DNA of 64,000 nt. Source: Thermoproteus uzoniensis 768-20 (lineage in GTDB: Archaea > Thermoproteota > Thermoprotei > Thermoproteales > Thermoproteaceae). Under the pieces are notes generated by a model. That model had not been told where the DNA came from. It saw nothing but the letters and a program-made list of their open reading frames with translations, and did no database searches. The DNA is taken from the NCBI RefSeq assembly GCF_000193375.1, contig NC_015315.1, positions 628,622-692,621 of the forward strand. Reading direction: 5' to 3'. Of this stretch, positions 49,718-58,342 are shown in pieces (position 1 is the stretch's first letter; every line of letters starts with the position of its first letter). The translations under genes were made by a program, and so were the position numbers.

Positions 49718-52354
49718 TCACCTCTGCAACAGCTTCTTGAGCACGTAGGGCAGTATACCGCCGTGTTTTATGTACTCCACCTCGGCCCAAGTGTATACGG
49801 CGGCTCTCGCCTTGATCTCGTCGACGCGCCCGTCCTTTCTGTGGATCCTCACGACCACCTCCTTGCCGGGCGCCAGATCCTCGAGGCCCATCACGTCTAT
49901 GGTCTCGGACCCGTCGAGCTTCAACGAGTCGACCGTGACGCCCTGCGGGAGCTGTATCGGCACTATCCCCACCATGGTGAGGTTGGAGCGGTGTATCCTC
50001 TCGAAGCTCTCCGCTATCACCGCCTTTATGCCCAACAGCTTAGGCCCCTTGGCGGCCCAGTCCCTGCTGGAGCCCGCGCCGTAGGTCTTGCCGGCCAGTA
50101 TCACCAGCGGCGTGCCCTCCTGCTTGTACTTCTCGGCGGCTTCGAAGACCGTCATCTTGACGCCCTCCGGGTACTTTATGGTGTAGCCGCCCTCGAGGCC
50201 TCCGCCCATCTTGTTGGTGTAGCCCTTGCTCCAGAAAGTGCCCCTCACCATCACCATCCAGTTGCCTCTCCTGGCGCCGAAGGTGTTGAAGTCCTTAGGT
50301 TGCACCCCCATCGACTCCAGGAACTTGCCGGCCGGGCTGTCCTTGGGGATCGAGCCCGCGGGCGATATGTGGTCGGTGGTTATGCTGTCGCCCAGTATCA
50401 GGAGAGGCCTGGCGTTGATTATGTCGCCGGAGATCGGCTTGCCCTCGAAGAGAGGCGACGGCTGTATGTAGGTGTCGTCGGGCCTCCACGGGTAGAGATC
50501 CCCTGAAGGTGCCTTGAGCTCGCCCCACTCGGGCACGAGCTCGCCGATCTTCGAGTACTTCTCCACGTACACTTTCGGGTCCATGGCCTTCGACACAGCC
50601 TCGTTGACCTCCTCCGGCGCGGGCCATATGTCCTTCAGATAGACGGGCTTTCCGCCCTTCCCGTACCCGACAGGCTCCTTGGAGAGGTCCTTCCAGACGG
50701 AGCCCGCCAGCGCGTAGGCGACGACGAGCGGAGGCGAGGCTAGGTAGGCGGCCCTAATGTCGGGGTGCACCCTCCCCTCGAAGTTGCGGTTGCCCGAAAG
50801 GACCGCGGCCGCCATTATGTCGGCCTCCCTAATGGCCTTGGAGACGGGCTCGGGCAACGGGCCGGAGTTGCCTATACAGGTAGTGCAGCCGTACGCCACC
50901 ACGTGGAAGCCCAGCTTCTCGAGGTACTGGAGCACCCCCGCCCTCCTCAAGATCTCCTCGACGGCGCGGGAGCCCGGAGCGAAGCTCGTCTTGACGTAGG
51001 GAGGCACCTCGAGGCCCGCCTCGACGGCCTTTTTGGCCAGGAGGCCCGCCGCCACGAGCAGATAGGGGTTGGAGGTGTTGGTGCAGCTGGTTATGGCCGC
51101 TATGGCCACGTCGCCGTCGCCGAACTCCACCTTCCTCCCGCCTATCTCTATCTCCACCGCCTTCCTCTTATCCCTCTTCTTCCTCTGGGCGAGGAACTCC
51201 ACGAAGCTCTTCGGCACGTCGGCGAGGCTCCTCCTCTGCCACGGGAGGGTCGGCCCGGCCGCCGACGGCTCGACCGCCGATAGGTCGAAGTCCACGACTT
51301 GGCTGTACTCGGCTCCCTCCACTCCGCCGAAGACTCCCTGCTCCTCGTAGTACCTCTTCACCAAGGCCACGAGGTCCTCCGGCCTGCCCGTCGCCGCCAG
51401 GTAGTCCAGCGTGTTTCCGTCCACGGGGAACAGACCCACCGTGGAGCCGTACTCGGGCGCCATGTTCGCTATGGTGGCTCTATCGGGGACGGAGAGCTTG
51501 CGCACGCCCTCGCCGAAGAACTCCACGAAGGCGTCCACGACGTTCACCTTCCTCAAGGCCTCTGTCACCGCGAGCACTATGTCGGTGGCCGTCACGCCGG
51601 GCTTGGGTTCGCCGTACATCCTGACCCCGACGACTCTCGGCACCCTTATGGTTATCGGCTCTCCGAGCATGGCGGCCTCGGCCTCCACCCCGCCGACGCC
51701 CCAGCCCACGACGCCGAGCCCGTTTATCATCGTGGTGTGGCTGTCCATCCCCACCAAGGTCTCGAAGAAGGCCGTGTCGCCCTCGGTCCAGACCACCTTG
51801 GCGAGGTACTCCAGATTCACCTGGTGGATTATGCCGGTGCCGGGCGGGAAGACGCGGAAGTTCTTGAAGGCGTTTTGGGCCCACTTGAGGAAGATATACC
51901 TCTCCCTATTCCTCTCTATCTCTAGGCGTATGTTCATGGAGAGGGCTTGCGGGGAGGCCCAGTAGTCGACTTGCACCGAGTGATCTACGATCAAGTCGAC
52001 GGGGACGCGGGGGTTGACGACCTTTGGATCGGCCCCGGACTTGACAGCTATGTCCCTCATCGTGGCGAGGTCCACCACTGCCGGCACGCCGGTGTAGTCC
52101 TGCATCACAACTCTCGTCACCTTCAACGCCACCTCGCCCTCGGGGTTCTTGGGATTCCAGCGGGCCAGCGCCTCGAGGTGTTCCTGCCCTATATCCCTCC
52201 CGTCGAAGTTGCGGAGCACGTTCTCCAAAAGGACCCTTATGCTGTACGGGAGCCTCTCGACGTCGTAGCCCTCGGCCTCCAGCGCCTTGACTCTATAGAA
52301 CTTGTACGACCTCGCGCCGACCGACAACTTGGCCTCGGCCTTTGTATAAGGCAT
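49718..52354 (-). CDS. acnA: Aconitate hydratase (AcnA type)
   Basis: 878 residues, monomeric IRP/AcnA-type aconitase with a 4Fe-4S cluster; it isomerises citrate and isocitrate. Cluster Cys are in AITSCTNTSNP (about residue 430) and YGCTTCIGNSGPLPEP (about 500). Other motifs: QDYTGVPAVVDLA, LVGMDSHTTMINGLGVVGWGVGGVEAEAAMLG, the swivelling-domain ILGDSITTDHISPAG and TYGAGSSRDWAAKGPKLLGIKAVIAESFERIHRSNL with the catalytic Ser. ATG 52354 lies 26 bases after gttaaaaatat. With citrate synthase at 9852 it covers two TCA steps. Confidence 0.96.
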   Translation of the reverse strand: MPYTKAEAKLSVGARSYKFYRVKALEAEGYDVERLPYSIRVLLENVLRNFDGRDIGQEHLEALARWNPKNPEGEVALKVTRVVMQDYTGVPAVVDLATMRDIAVKSGADPKVVNPRVPVDLIVDHSVQVDYWASPQALSMNIRLEIERNRERYIFLKWAQNAFKNFRVFPPGTGIIHQVNLEYLAKVVWTEGDTAFFETLVGMDSHTTMINGLGVVGWGVGGVEAEAAMLGEPITIRVPRVVGVRMYGEPKPGVTATDIVLAVTEALRKVNVVDAFVEFFGEGVRKLSVPDRATIANMAPEYGSTVGLFPVDGNTLDYLAATGRPEDLVALVKRYYEEQGVFGGVEGAEYSQVVDFDLSAVEPSAAGPTLPWQRRSLADVPKSFVEFLAQRKKRDKRKAVEIEIGGRKVEFGDGDVAIAAITSCTNTSNPYLLVAAGLLAKKAVEAGLEVPPYVKTSFAPGSRAVEEILRRAGVLQYLEKLGFHVVAYGCTTCIGNSGPLPEPVSKAIREADIMAAAVLSGNRNFEGRVHPDIRAAYLASPPLVVAYALAGSVWKDLSKEPVGYGKGGKPVYLKDIWPAPEEVNEAVSKAMDPKVYVEKYSKIGELVPEWGELKAPSGDLYPWRPDDTYIQPSPLFEGKPISGDIINARPLLILGDSITTDHISPAGSIPKDSPAGKFLESMGVQPKDFNTFGARRGNWMVMVRGTFWSKGYTNKMGGGLEGGYTIKYPEGVKMTVFEAAEKYKQEGTPLVILAGKTYGAGSSRDWAAKGPKLLGIKAVIAESFERIHRSNLTMVGIVPIQLPQGVTVDSLKLDGSETIDVMGLEDLAPGKEVVVRIHRKDGRVDEIKARAAVYTWAEVEYIKHGGILPYVLKKLLQR

Positions 52355-52463
52355 AGGTAGGCCCCATGCCTATATTTTTAACTTATCTTTTCTCTATCCG
52401 CCCCAACTCTTTTCGACGGACCGCCGGCGTCCGACAGCTATATTTAGGAGGCCGCGTCTCTCC

Positions 52464-53345
52464 ATGGACTTCTCAAGCCTTGTGGAGAAGGCGTCTAGGT
52501 CGGTGGTCGGGGTAGTCACTAAGGTGTCCGACGTCTGGGGCCTGGAGGAGGGGCGGTCCTTCGGCACCGCCTTCTCGGCCGGCGGCGGCCTCTTCCTAAC
52601 CGCCTTCCACGTAGTGGCCGGGGCCGACTCGGTCTTGTTGGTGACGCCCGAGGGCGAGATCGCTGAGGCGCGCCCAATCGCCGGAGATCCCAACGACGAT
52701 TTGGCCCTCCTGGCGTCCGACCTCTCGGTGCCGGCGATCCCGCTCGGCTCGGCCTTGAGGCTCAAGGTCGGCGAGCCCGTCCTCGCCCTGGGCTATCCCC
52801 TGGCCATGTTGGATAGGCCCACGGCGACGTTCGGGATAGTCAGCGCCGTCGGGCGGAGCCTGAGCGTGGGCGATAGGGTCTTCGAGTTCTTGATACAGAC
52901 AGACGCCGCTATAAACCCCGGCAACTCGGGCGGCCCCCTGATAAACTCGGACGGGGAGGCCGTCGGCGTCAACTCGTCCATCATAGCTGGGGCGCAGGGC
53001 ATAGGCTTCGCGGTCCCCATAGATCTAGCCAAGGTCATGATAGACATAGTGAAGAGGTACGGGCGGTACGTGAGGCCGGCGCTCGGCGTCTACGTGGCCG
53101 CGGTGAACAAGGCGATGGCGGCCGTCTACAGGCTACCGACGGACAAAGGCCTCTTAGTGGCGGCGGTCCAGCCGGGCTCGTACGCCGACGAGGTTGGGCT
53201 GAGGCGCGGCGATATAATCATCGCAGTCGACGGCAAGCCCGTGGAGAACGTATTCCAGCTTAGGCTCGCGGTCTCCGAGGCCTTCGCGGAGGGCAGGACG
53301 CCGAGGCTGAGGATAATCAGAGGGGGGAAGCGCTTGGACCTCTAG
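52464..53345 (+). CDS. HtrA/DegQ-like serine protease with PDZ domain
   Basis: 293 residues. Trypsin-like catalytic triad: His in LTAFHVVAGAD (about 49), Asp in NDDLALLASD (about 75), Ser in INPGNSGGPLINSDG (about 155). A PDZ domain follows (about 200-293: LGVYVAAVNK, GLLVAAVQPGSYADEVGLRRGDIIIAVDGKPV). Such proteins degrade or hold misfolded proteins. No signal peptide or anchor is visible, so it would act in the cytoplasm, unlike most bacterial HtrA. ATG follows TATA agctatatt by about 23 bases. Confidence 0.92.
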   Translation: MDFSSLVEKASRSVVGVVTKVSDVWGLEEGRSFGTAFSAGGGLFLTAFHVVAGADSVLLVTPEGEIAEARPIAGDPNDDLALLASDLSVPAIPLGSALRLKVGEPVLALGYPLAMLDRPTATFGIVSAVGRSLSVGDRVFEFLIQTDAAINPGNSGGPLINSDGEAVGVNSSIIAGAQGIGFAVPIDLAKVMIDIVKRYGRYVRPALGVYVAAVNKAMAAVYRLPTDKGLLVAAVQPGSYADEVGLRRGDIIIAVDGKPVENVFQLRLAVSEAFAEGRTPRLRIIRGGKRLDL

Positions 53346-53385
53346 GCGCCCGGTCAAGCTTTTAACCTCGGCCTCCCATATACCT

Positions 53386-54162
53386 ATGTCGGTCTGCGAC
53401 GTCTTCAAGGCGCTCGACCTAGCGGCTAGGCGGGGCGAGGCGGCGGTCGTGGTCAAGGTCTTCGACGGCAAGAGGGCGTATGTGGACGCCGTCGTCGACG
53501 GGAGGCCTCTCCTGGGCCTCGCGCCCGACGCGGTGGTGCAGGCGGTCAAGGGGCTGAGGCCGGGCGAGAGGGCCGAGTTGAGGATCGGCGAGATGTCGGT
53601 CTCGGCCGAGGCCTTGTTGGTCAGGCCGACGATAATAGTCGTGGGCTTCGGCGAGGTGGCGCGCCGCTTGTCGGAGATAGCCGCCGCTGCCGGGTACTAC
53701 GTGGCCGCCGTGGGCCACGAGGCGAGGGGCGCCTTCTACAGAGGCGATCTGCCCGACCTGGAGAAGCTGGTCTCGGAGGGCTCCATCGTCGTCGTGGCGA
53801 ACGAGGGGGGCCACCCCAGCGACGTGGACGTGGTGGAGGCGGCTATCAGGCGGGGCGCAGGCTACGTGGCGCTTCTCGCCAGCCAGAGGAGGGCCGCTCT
53901 GGTCATCAAGGAGCTCGAGAGGAGGGGGCTCTCCGGAGAGGCCGTGAGGTCGAGGCTTAGGTCGCCCGCCGGCCTCGACATAGGGGCGAAGACGGCAGGC
54001 GAGATAGCGGTCAGCATATTGGCAGAGGTGGTGATGTACCTACGCGGAGGCACGGGGAGGCCCATGAGGGAGGTCAAGGACCCCTACAGAGTCGTGGAGG
54101 AGGTCGCTGGCGAGGACCTCTCGCGGTACAGATGCGAGTGGAGGCCCCCGCCGACAGCCTAG
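53386..54162 (+). CDS. XdhC/CoxI-family protein
   Basis: 258 residues. The N-terminal part DVFKALDLAARRGEAAVVVKVF is the XdhC/CoxI N-terminal domain, and PTIIVVGFGEVARRLSEIAAAAGYYVAAVGHE begins a Rossmann domain; GAGYVALLASQRRAALVIKELERRG ... RLRSPAGLDIGAKTAGEIAVSILAEVV is the typical C-terminal region. Family members insert or sulfurate the molybdenum cofactor of xanthine/CO-dehydrogenase-type hydroxylases. With MoeA nearby it supports active Mo (or W) enzyme maturation. Leaderless ATG 25 bases after gcttttaac. Confidence 0.9.
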   Translation: MSVCDVFKALDLAARRGEAAVVVKVFDGKRAYVDAVVDGRPLLGLAPDAVVQAVKGLRPGERAELRIGEMSVSAEALLVRPTIIVVGFGEVARRLSEIAAAAGYYVAAVGHEARGAFYRGDLPDLEKLVSEGSIVVVANEGGHPSDVDVVEAAIRRGAGYVALLASQRRAALVIKELERRGLSGEAVRSRLRSPAGLDIGAKTAGEIAVSILAEVVMYLRGGTGRPMREVKDPYRVVEEVAGEDLSRYRCEWRPPPTA

Positions 54163-54324
54163 GCGAGCTCTATCGACGTAACAAGTCGGGCGCGTCGGCC
54201 TTGCGAGGCGGTCTGGCAAGCGCTGTCGCCTGGATTTCGCATACTTGATGAGGCCGGCAGTTTACGTCGGCCGTGATAGGCCTCCGTATCCACTGCCTAT
54301 ATATGTCTGGGCCGCTGGCTGGGC
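54163..54324. other. Intergenic segment before the small ORF
   Basis: About 160 bases without a convincing gene. A TATA box (ctatatatg, about 54295-54303) fits the mini-gene at 54325. A C-box-like TTGATGA near 54244 has no acceptable D' and D boxes, so no guide RNA is called. Confidence 0.4.
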
Positions 54325-54396
54325 ATGGATCCGAGGCGCAACGTCTGGGTCAAGATAATTAGGGAAAAGGCCCAGAAAGACTTCGAGGAGGCCTAA
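54325..54396 (+). CDS. Leaderless 23-residue ORF, possibly a relic
   Basis: ATG 54325 lies about 26 bases after ctatatatg and opens a 23-codon, Arg/Lys/Glu-rich helix-like peptide ending at TAA 54396, which meets the dead pdxT tail-to-tail. The leaderless spacing suggests expression is possible. It could be a true microprotein or the surviving 5' end of a deleted gene. Confidence 0.35.
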   Translation: MDPRRNVWVKIIREKAQKDFEEA

Positions 54397-54765
54397 CGCC
54401 TTCCGATAGCCATTTCCAGGAGGGCTCTGTGGAACGCCGACGTGGTGAGCTCCGGATGGAACTCCGTGGCCGACATGCGGCCCTCCTGCGCGGTACAGCT
54501 TGTCTGTCTTGGGATGCTCCGCGTAAGGGCCTGGCCGAGCCCCAAGCCCTAGCGACAGCGGGGCTCTAATGAACACGGCCTTTATAGCGCCGAATCCCTC
54601 CACGTCGAGATCAGCCTCGTAGGAATCCTTCTGTCTGCCGAAATCACGACAGCTATGTCCATTACGCCGAGGATGGGCTGGCCCGTCTTGCCGACGATAG
54701 GACCCCCCGCTTCTTTCGCCGTAAATATAGCGCCCGCACGAGCGCCCAAGGCGGGAGGCCTCGAG
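54393..54765 (-). pseudogene. pdxT: PdxT (pyridoxal-phosphate synthase glutaminase), degraded
   Basis: Minus-strand fragments in different frames read in order: [62 protein letters not shown], and MSATEFHPELTTSAFHRALLEMAIGRR to a stop at 54393. These match PdxT (GTCAGAI, FGRQxDSF..D, ATAFHPELT). The nucleophile Cys position of GTCAGAI reads Arg, and at least two frameshifts and a lost segment break the frame, while the FHPE catalytic His/Glu remain. No pdxS is in the window. Confidence 0.8.
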
Positions 54766-54801
54766 CTGTGGCCGCGCCCAACTTCTCCGGGCGCGGGTTT
54801 G

Positions 54802-56055
54802 TCAGACAGCCTCCAGCTCTCTTATGAGCTGGACCTCGACCTCCTCCCCCTCGTCGTAGCCCTCTCTATTCTCGGGGACGACGAGGATGGCGTTTCCCCT
54901 AGTGAGCGTGGAGAGGACCCCGCTACCCGTCACGGCGAGGGGCTCCACGTACACCTTGCCCTCCTTGACGTACGCCCTCACCCTGGCGTAGGTCCTCACG
55001 TTTATCGGGGTTGTTATACGCCGGGTCAGAACCCCCCTCACGGTCGGCTGGGGCTCCGGCCTCCCGCCGACCATCTTCAGGATAGCCGGCCTCGCGAAGA
55101 TCTCGAACCCCACTACGGCGGCGACGGGGAAGCCAGACAGCACTATCACCGGCTTGCCCCCGACTACGGCCGCCCCGTTGGGCCTGCCGGGCCTGACCGC
55201 TATCCCCCTCACGTAGAAGTCGGCGATTGAGGAAACCGCCTTGTGGGTCGCGTCGGGCCCCCCGACGGAGGCGCCGCCTGTTGTGGCCACTATGTCGAAG
55301 CCCGAGAGGGCCCTCTCCAAGGCCCTCCTTATGGCCTCCTCGTCGTCGGGGACTAGGCCCAGATACTCGGCGTCGGCCCCCGCCTCGCGGAATAGGCCGA
55401 TCAAGGCGAACCTCGTCGAGTTCACCACTTTGCCGGGCGGCGGGGCGCCGCCGGACACCTCCTCGACCTCTACCAGCTCGTCCCCCGTCGATATCACGGC
55501 CGCCCTGACTAGGTAGATAGGGACCCGCGACATGCCGAGCGACGCGAGCACGCCGAGGTCCCAAGGCCGGAGCCTCGTCCCCGCCTTGAGGACCAGCTCG
55601 CCCTTTGAGAGGTCCTCCCCCCTCCTCGATACGTAGTAGTAGCGGGGCACCGGGCGGTATATCTCCACCGCCCCTCCCCTCTCGGCCGCCTCCTCGTAGG
55701 GGACCACCGCGTCCGCGCCCTCCGGCAACGGGGCGCCCGTCGCGATCTCCACAGCCTCCCCCTCCCTCACCACGCCCTCGAACGGCCTCCCGGGGCCTGC
55801 CCGTCCGACAACCTTGAGGACGACGGGGTTAGTCCTCGTGGCGCCGAGCGTGTCGATGGACCTCACGGCGTATCCGTCGAAGGCCGCGCGGTCGAACGGA
55901 GGAACGTCGACGTCGGCGATGATATCCCTAGCCAGATATCTGCCGAGGGCCTCCCCCAACGGCACCTCGACAACCGGAGGCTTGTGGGACAGCTTGGACA
56001 AGAACTCCGCGACGGCCTTGTCGGCCGGGGTCAAGCTCTTGAAGCCCCGAGACAC
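54802..56055 (-). CDS. moeA: Molybdopterin molybdenumtransferase
   Basis: 417 residues. It inserts molybdate (or tungstate) into adenylated molybdopterin. Segments in order: [18 protein letters not shown] near 50 (domain III entry), [34 protein letters not shown] near 190, [21 protein letters not shown] near 270 (MPT-binding, TTGG), [33 protein letters not shown] and the C-terminal beta domain. GTG 56055 lies about 24 bases after gttttatag. Archaea often have two MoeA copies, one W-specific; which this is cannot be told. Confidence 0.95.
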   Translation of the reverse strand: MSRGFKSLTPADKAVAEFLSKLSHKPPVVEVPLGEALGRYLARDIIADVDVPPFDRAAFDGYAVRSIDTLGATRTNPVVLKVVGRAGPGRPFEGVVREGEAVEIATGAPLPEGADAVVPYEEAAERGGAVEIYRPVPRYYYVSRRGEDLSKGELVLKAGTRLRPWDLGVLASLGMSRVPIYLVRAAVISTGDELVEVEEVSGGAPPPGKVVNSTRFALIGLFREAGADAEYLGLVPDDEEAIRRALERALSGFDIVATTGGASVGGPDATHKAVSSIADFYVRGIAVRPGRPNGAAVVGGKPVIVLSGFPVAAVVGFEIFARPAILKMVGGRPEPQPTVRGVLTRRITTPINVRTYARVRAYVKEGKVYVEPLAVTGSGVLSTLTRGNAILVVPENREGYDEGEEVEVQLIRELEAV

Positions 56056-56234
56056 GTCGAGTCGGCGATCGACCTATAAAACAGTAAGCCCCAAGGTCCG
56101 GCCGCGCCTGGGCCGAGACTCCAACACAGACACAACCGACCTCTGCCGCCCTTTCCTTAGATACCCGCCGCGCCTTTAAGCGCCCCTCCTAGAGGCTTGG
56201 CGCCTCGGTATTTATATAATGGGTAGGTTAGGCC
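56056..56234. other. Divergent promoter region (moeA / GAT-QueC)
   Basis: About 180 bases. The moeA TATA (ttttatagg on the minus strand, about 56075-56083) and the GAT-QueC TATA (tatttatata, about 56207-56216) sit at either end. The middle is GC-rich and I see no gene or repeat in it. Confidence 0.5.
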
Positions 56235-57725
56235 ATGTGCTCGATCGGCGGCGTGTTGATCTTCGGGGATCTGGATCGGGAAAGGGCCGCCGCGATAGAG
56301 GCGAAGCTCAGGGCTATAGCCGAGGCGGCTACAGAGAGGGGCAGGGACAGCTTCGGCATCGCCGTTCTGGACAGATCGGGATCGTATAGGGTCTACAAGG
56401 ACAGGAGGCCGGCGCCGGAGGCGCTCAAGGACATGCCCGAAATGGTCGGCGTGGACGCCGTCGCCGCTATCTTCAACAACAGGGCGGAGCCCACGACAGA
56501 GCATGTGGAGAGGAAGACCGAGGACGACATACAGCCCATGTTGGGCGAGAGGATCGCGGTCACTCACAACGGCACTATCGCCAACGACGTGGAGCTGGAG
56601 AGGAGGTATGGGCTGAGGCGGAGGTCCAGAATAGACACGGCGGTGTTGCCGCCGCTCCTCGAGAAGGTGTGGGACGGATCCCTCGAGGGGTTGCAGCGAA
56701 TCTTGAGGGACGAGGTCGTGGGGAGCTACGCCCTCGCCGTGCTCGACTCGGCGAGGCCCGGCAGGCTCTGGCTCGCCGCCAACTTCCGCCCCCTCTACTA
56801 TATGTGGGACCGGCAACTCAACGCCCTATTCTTCGCGAGCTCCGACGCGTATCTACAAGGCGACGTGGCGCCTTGGGACGGCAACTACGTCAAGAGGCTG
56901 GAGCCCTACACCGTTGTGGAGGTCGGCGTCGACAAGACCTGGAGATCGGCCAGTCTGTGGAAGGCCGACGCGGAGCCCGGCAGGCGGAGGAGGGCCCTCG
57001 TTGTGGCCAGCGGAGGGCTCGACTCCACGACGGCGGCGGCCGCCCTCTTGAGGCAGGGCTACGAGGTGGCGCTCCTCCACTTCAACTACAGACACGTGGC
57101 AGAGGATCCCGAGAGGAGGGCCGTGAGGGAGATATCGAAGGCTCTGGGGACGCCTCTCATAGAGGTCGACATGGACTTCTTCAAGCTGGCCGGCCGCTCC
57201 CCCCTCCTCGGCGAGGGCGAGATAAACAGAGTCGACATGGGGCGCGAGGGGGCGGAGTTCGCCCACGAGTGGGTCCCCGCGAGGAATTTCGTCTTCATAG
57301 CGCTCGCCGTCGCGTTGGCGGAGGCCTGGGGCTACGACTACGTGGCGTTGGGCATAAACATGGAGGAGGCCGGCGCGTATCCCGACAACGAGATGGAGCT
57401 CGTCCGCCTGCTGAACCAAGCGCTCCCCTATGCAACGGGCCCCCAGAGGAGGGTCCAGCTGTTGATGCCGGTGGGCGGCCTCGTCAAGCACGAGATAGTG
57501 AGGCTCGGGCTGGAGGTGGGCGCCCCGTTGCACCTCACCTGGAGCTGTTACGACAAGGGGCCCAAACACTGCGGCCGTTGCGGCCCCTGCTATATGAGGC
57601 GCCTCGCCTTCAAGATAAACGGCGTGAGGGACCCCGTCGAGTACGACCTGCCGCCCGAGACCGAGGAGGAGTTCTGGCGCGGGACGAGGCCCTACGTCTG
57701 GCGTCCGCCCGAGAGGAGAGGCTAG
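56235..57725 (+). CDS. GAT-QueC fusion, probable archaeosine synthase
   Basis: 496 residues in two domains. The class II glutamine amidotransferase half begins MCSIGG, so Cys2 becomes the N-terminal nucleophile; RGRDSFGIAV, NNRAEPT and AVTHNGTIAND follow. The QueC half starts near 255 with the PP-loop VVASGGLDSTTAAAALL and ends with the zinc Cys cluster CYDKGPKHCGRCGPCYMRRLAF. In Crenarchaeota such fusions (GAT-QueC) replace ArcS and amidate preQ0 in tRNA to archaeosine; I assign it on that published precedent. Leaderless ATG about 24 bases after the TATA. Confidence 0.9.
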   Translation: MCSIGGVLIFGDLDRERAAAIEAKLRAIAEAATERGRDSFGIAVLDRSGSYRVYKDRRPAPEALKDMPEMVGVDAVAAIFNNRAEPTTEHVERKTEDDIQPMLGERIAVTHNGTIANDVELERRYGLRRRSRIDTAVLPPLLEKVWDGSLEGLQRILRDEVVGSYALAVLDSARPGRLWLAANFRPLYYMWDRQLNALFFASSDAYLQGDVAPWDGNYVKRLEPYTVVEVGVDKTWRSASLWKADAEPGRRRRALVVASGGLDSTTAAAALLRQGYEVALLHFNYRHVAEDPERRAVREISKALGTPLIEVDMDFFKLAGRSPLLGEGEINRVDMGREGAEFAHEWVPARNFVFIALAVALAEAWGYDYVALGINMEEAGAYPDNEMELVRLLNQALPYATGPQRRVQLLMPVGGLVKHEIVRLGLEVGAPLHLTWSCYDKGPKHCGRCGPCYMRRLAFKINGVRDPVEYDLPPETEEEFWRGTRPYVWRPPERRG

Positions 57726-58303
57726 CCCTCGGCCAACTCCCTCAACTCGCCCAGCCTGTACTTCTTGAGCAGAGCCGCGAGTATCCTCGCGGCCTCCTCA
57801 GGCCTCAGCCCCTCGGCCTCCGCGGCCCTCCTAACCTCGCCTATGAGAGTCTGGATCCAGCCGTCGCCTCCGCCGTAGCCGTACTGCGCTGCGTAGACCT
57901 CGTAGGCTATCTGGGAGAGCCCGTCGGCCTCCTTGTTCGCCTCGCGGGGCACCCACTCCACGCTCCACCGGGCGAAGCCGGCGAGGAGCGCCTCGACTTC
58001 GTCCTTCAGCTCCATAAGTTTGAGGGAGTTTACCGCCCATTCCCCCTTGATCTGCCTAACCACGAGCTGGCTATCGCCCCGTATCTCCACCTCGTCGCAT
58101 CCCAGCTCCTTGGCCCGCCTCAACGCCTCGCGCAGGGCGACGTACTCCGCCACGTTGTTGGTGCATCCGTCGCCGTGGCAAGCCACGCCGTAGCCCCTAT
58201 CCAGCCTTCTGCCGCCCTCGTCGTAGATCACGTAGCCGTATGTGCCCAGCCCGCCGGGATTGACTGGCTCGCACGCCCCGTCGAAATACACGGCGCATCT
58301 CAC
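57722..58303 (-). CDS. rnhA: Ribonuclease HI
   Basis: 193 residues. Active-site acidic residues appear in AVYFDGACEPVNPGG, NNVAEYVALREAL, EIRGDSQLVVRQI and NKEADGLSQIA (D-E-D-D), with a His-Gly-Asp-Gly-Cys loop near residue 43. It cleaves RNA in RNA-DNA hybrids. The last about 60 residues (after 135) are an extension not found in the E. coli enzyme, rich in Gly/Ala/Arg. GTG 58303 lies about 23 bases after ctaaaaacc. It ends tail-to-tail on GAT-QueC with a four-base overlap. Confidence 0.92.
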   Translation of the reverse strand: MRCAVYFDGACEPVNPGGLGTYGYVIYDEGGRRLDRGYGVACHGDGCTNNVAEYVALREALRRAKELGCDEVEIRGDSQLVVRQIKGEWAVNSLKLMELKDEVEALLAGFARWSVEWVPREANKEADGLSQIAYEVYAAQYGYGGGDGWIQTLIGEVRRAAEAEGLRPEEAARILAALLKKYRLGELRELAEG

Positions 58304-58342
58304 GTCGTGGAGTCCGTCCGGGTTTTTAGCCTTGTCGTCGGC

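Noticed and set aside
54243-54306. C-box-like TTGATGA and a GTGATAG as a guide RNA
   Set aside because: No acceptable D or D' box and wrong spacing between boxes.
54262-54603. Minus-strand frame of 113 codons between XdhC and MoeA
   Set aside because: It contains only one fragment of the pdxT relic ([15 protein letters not shown]); the rest of the relic is in other frames.
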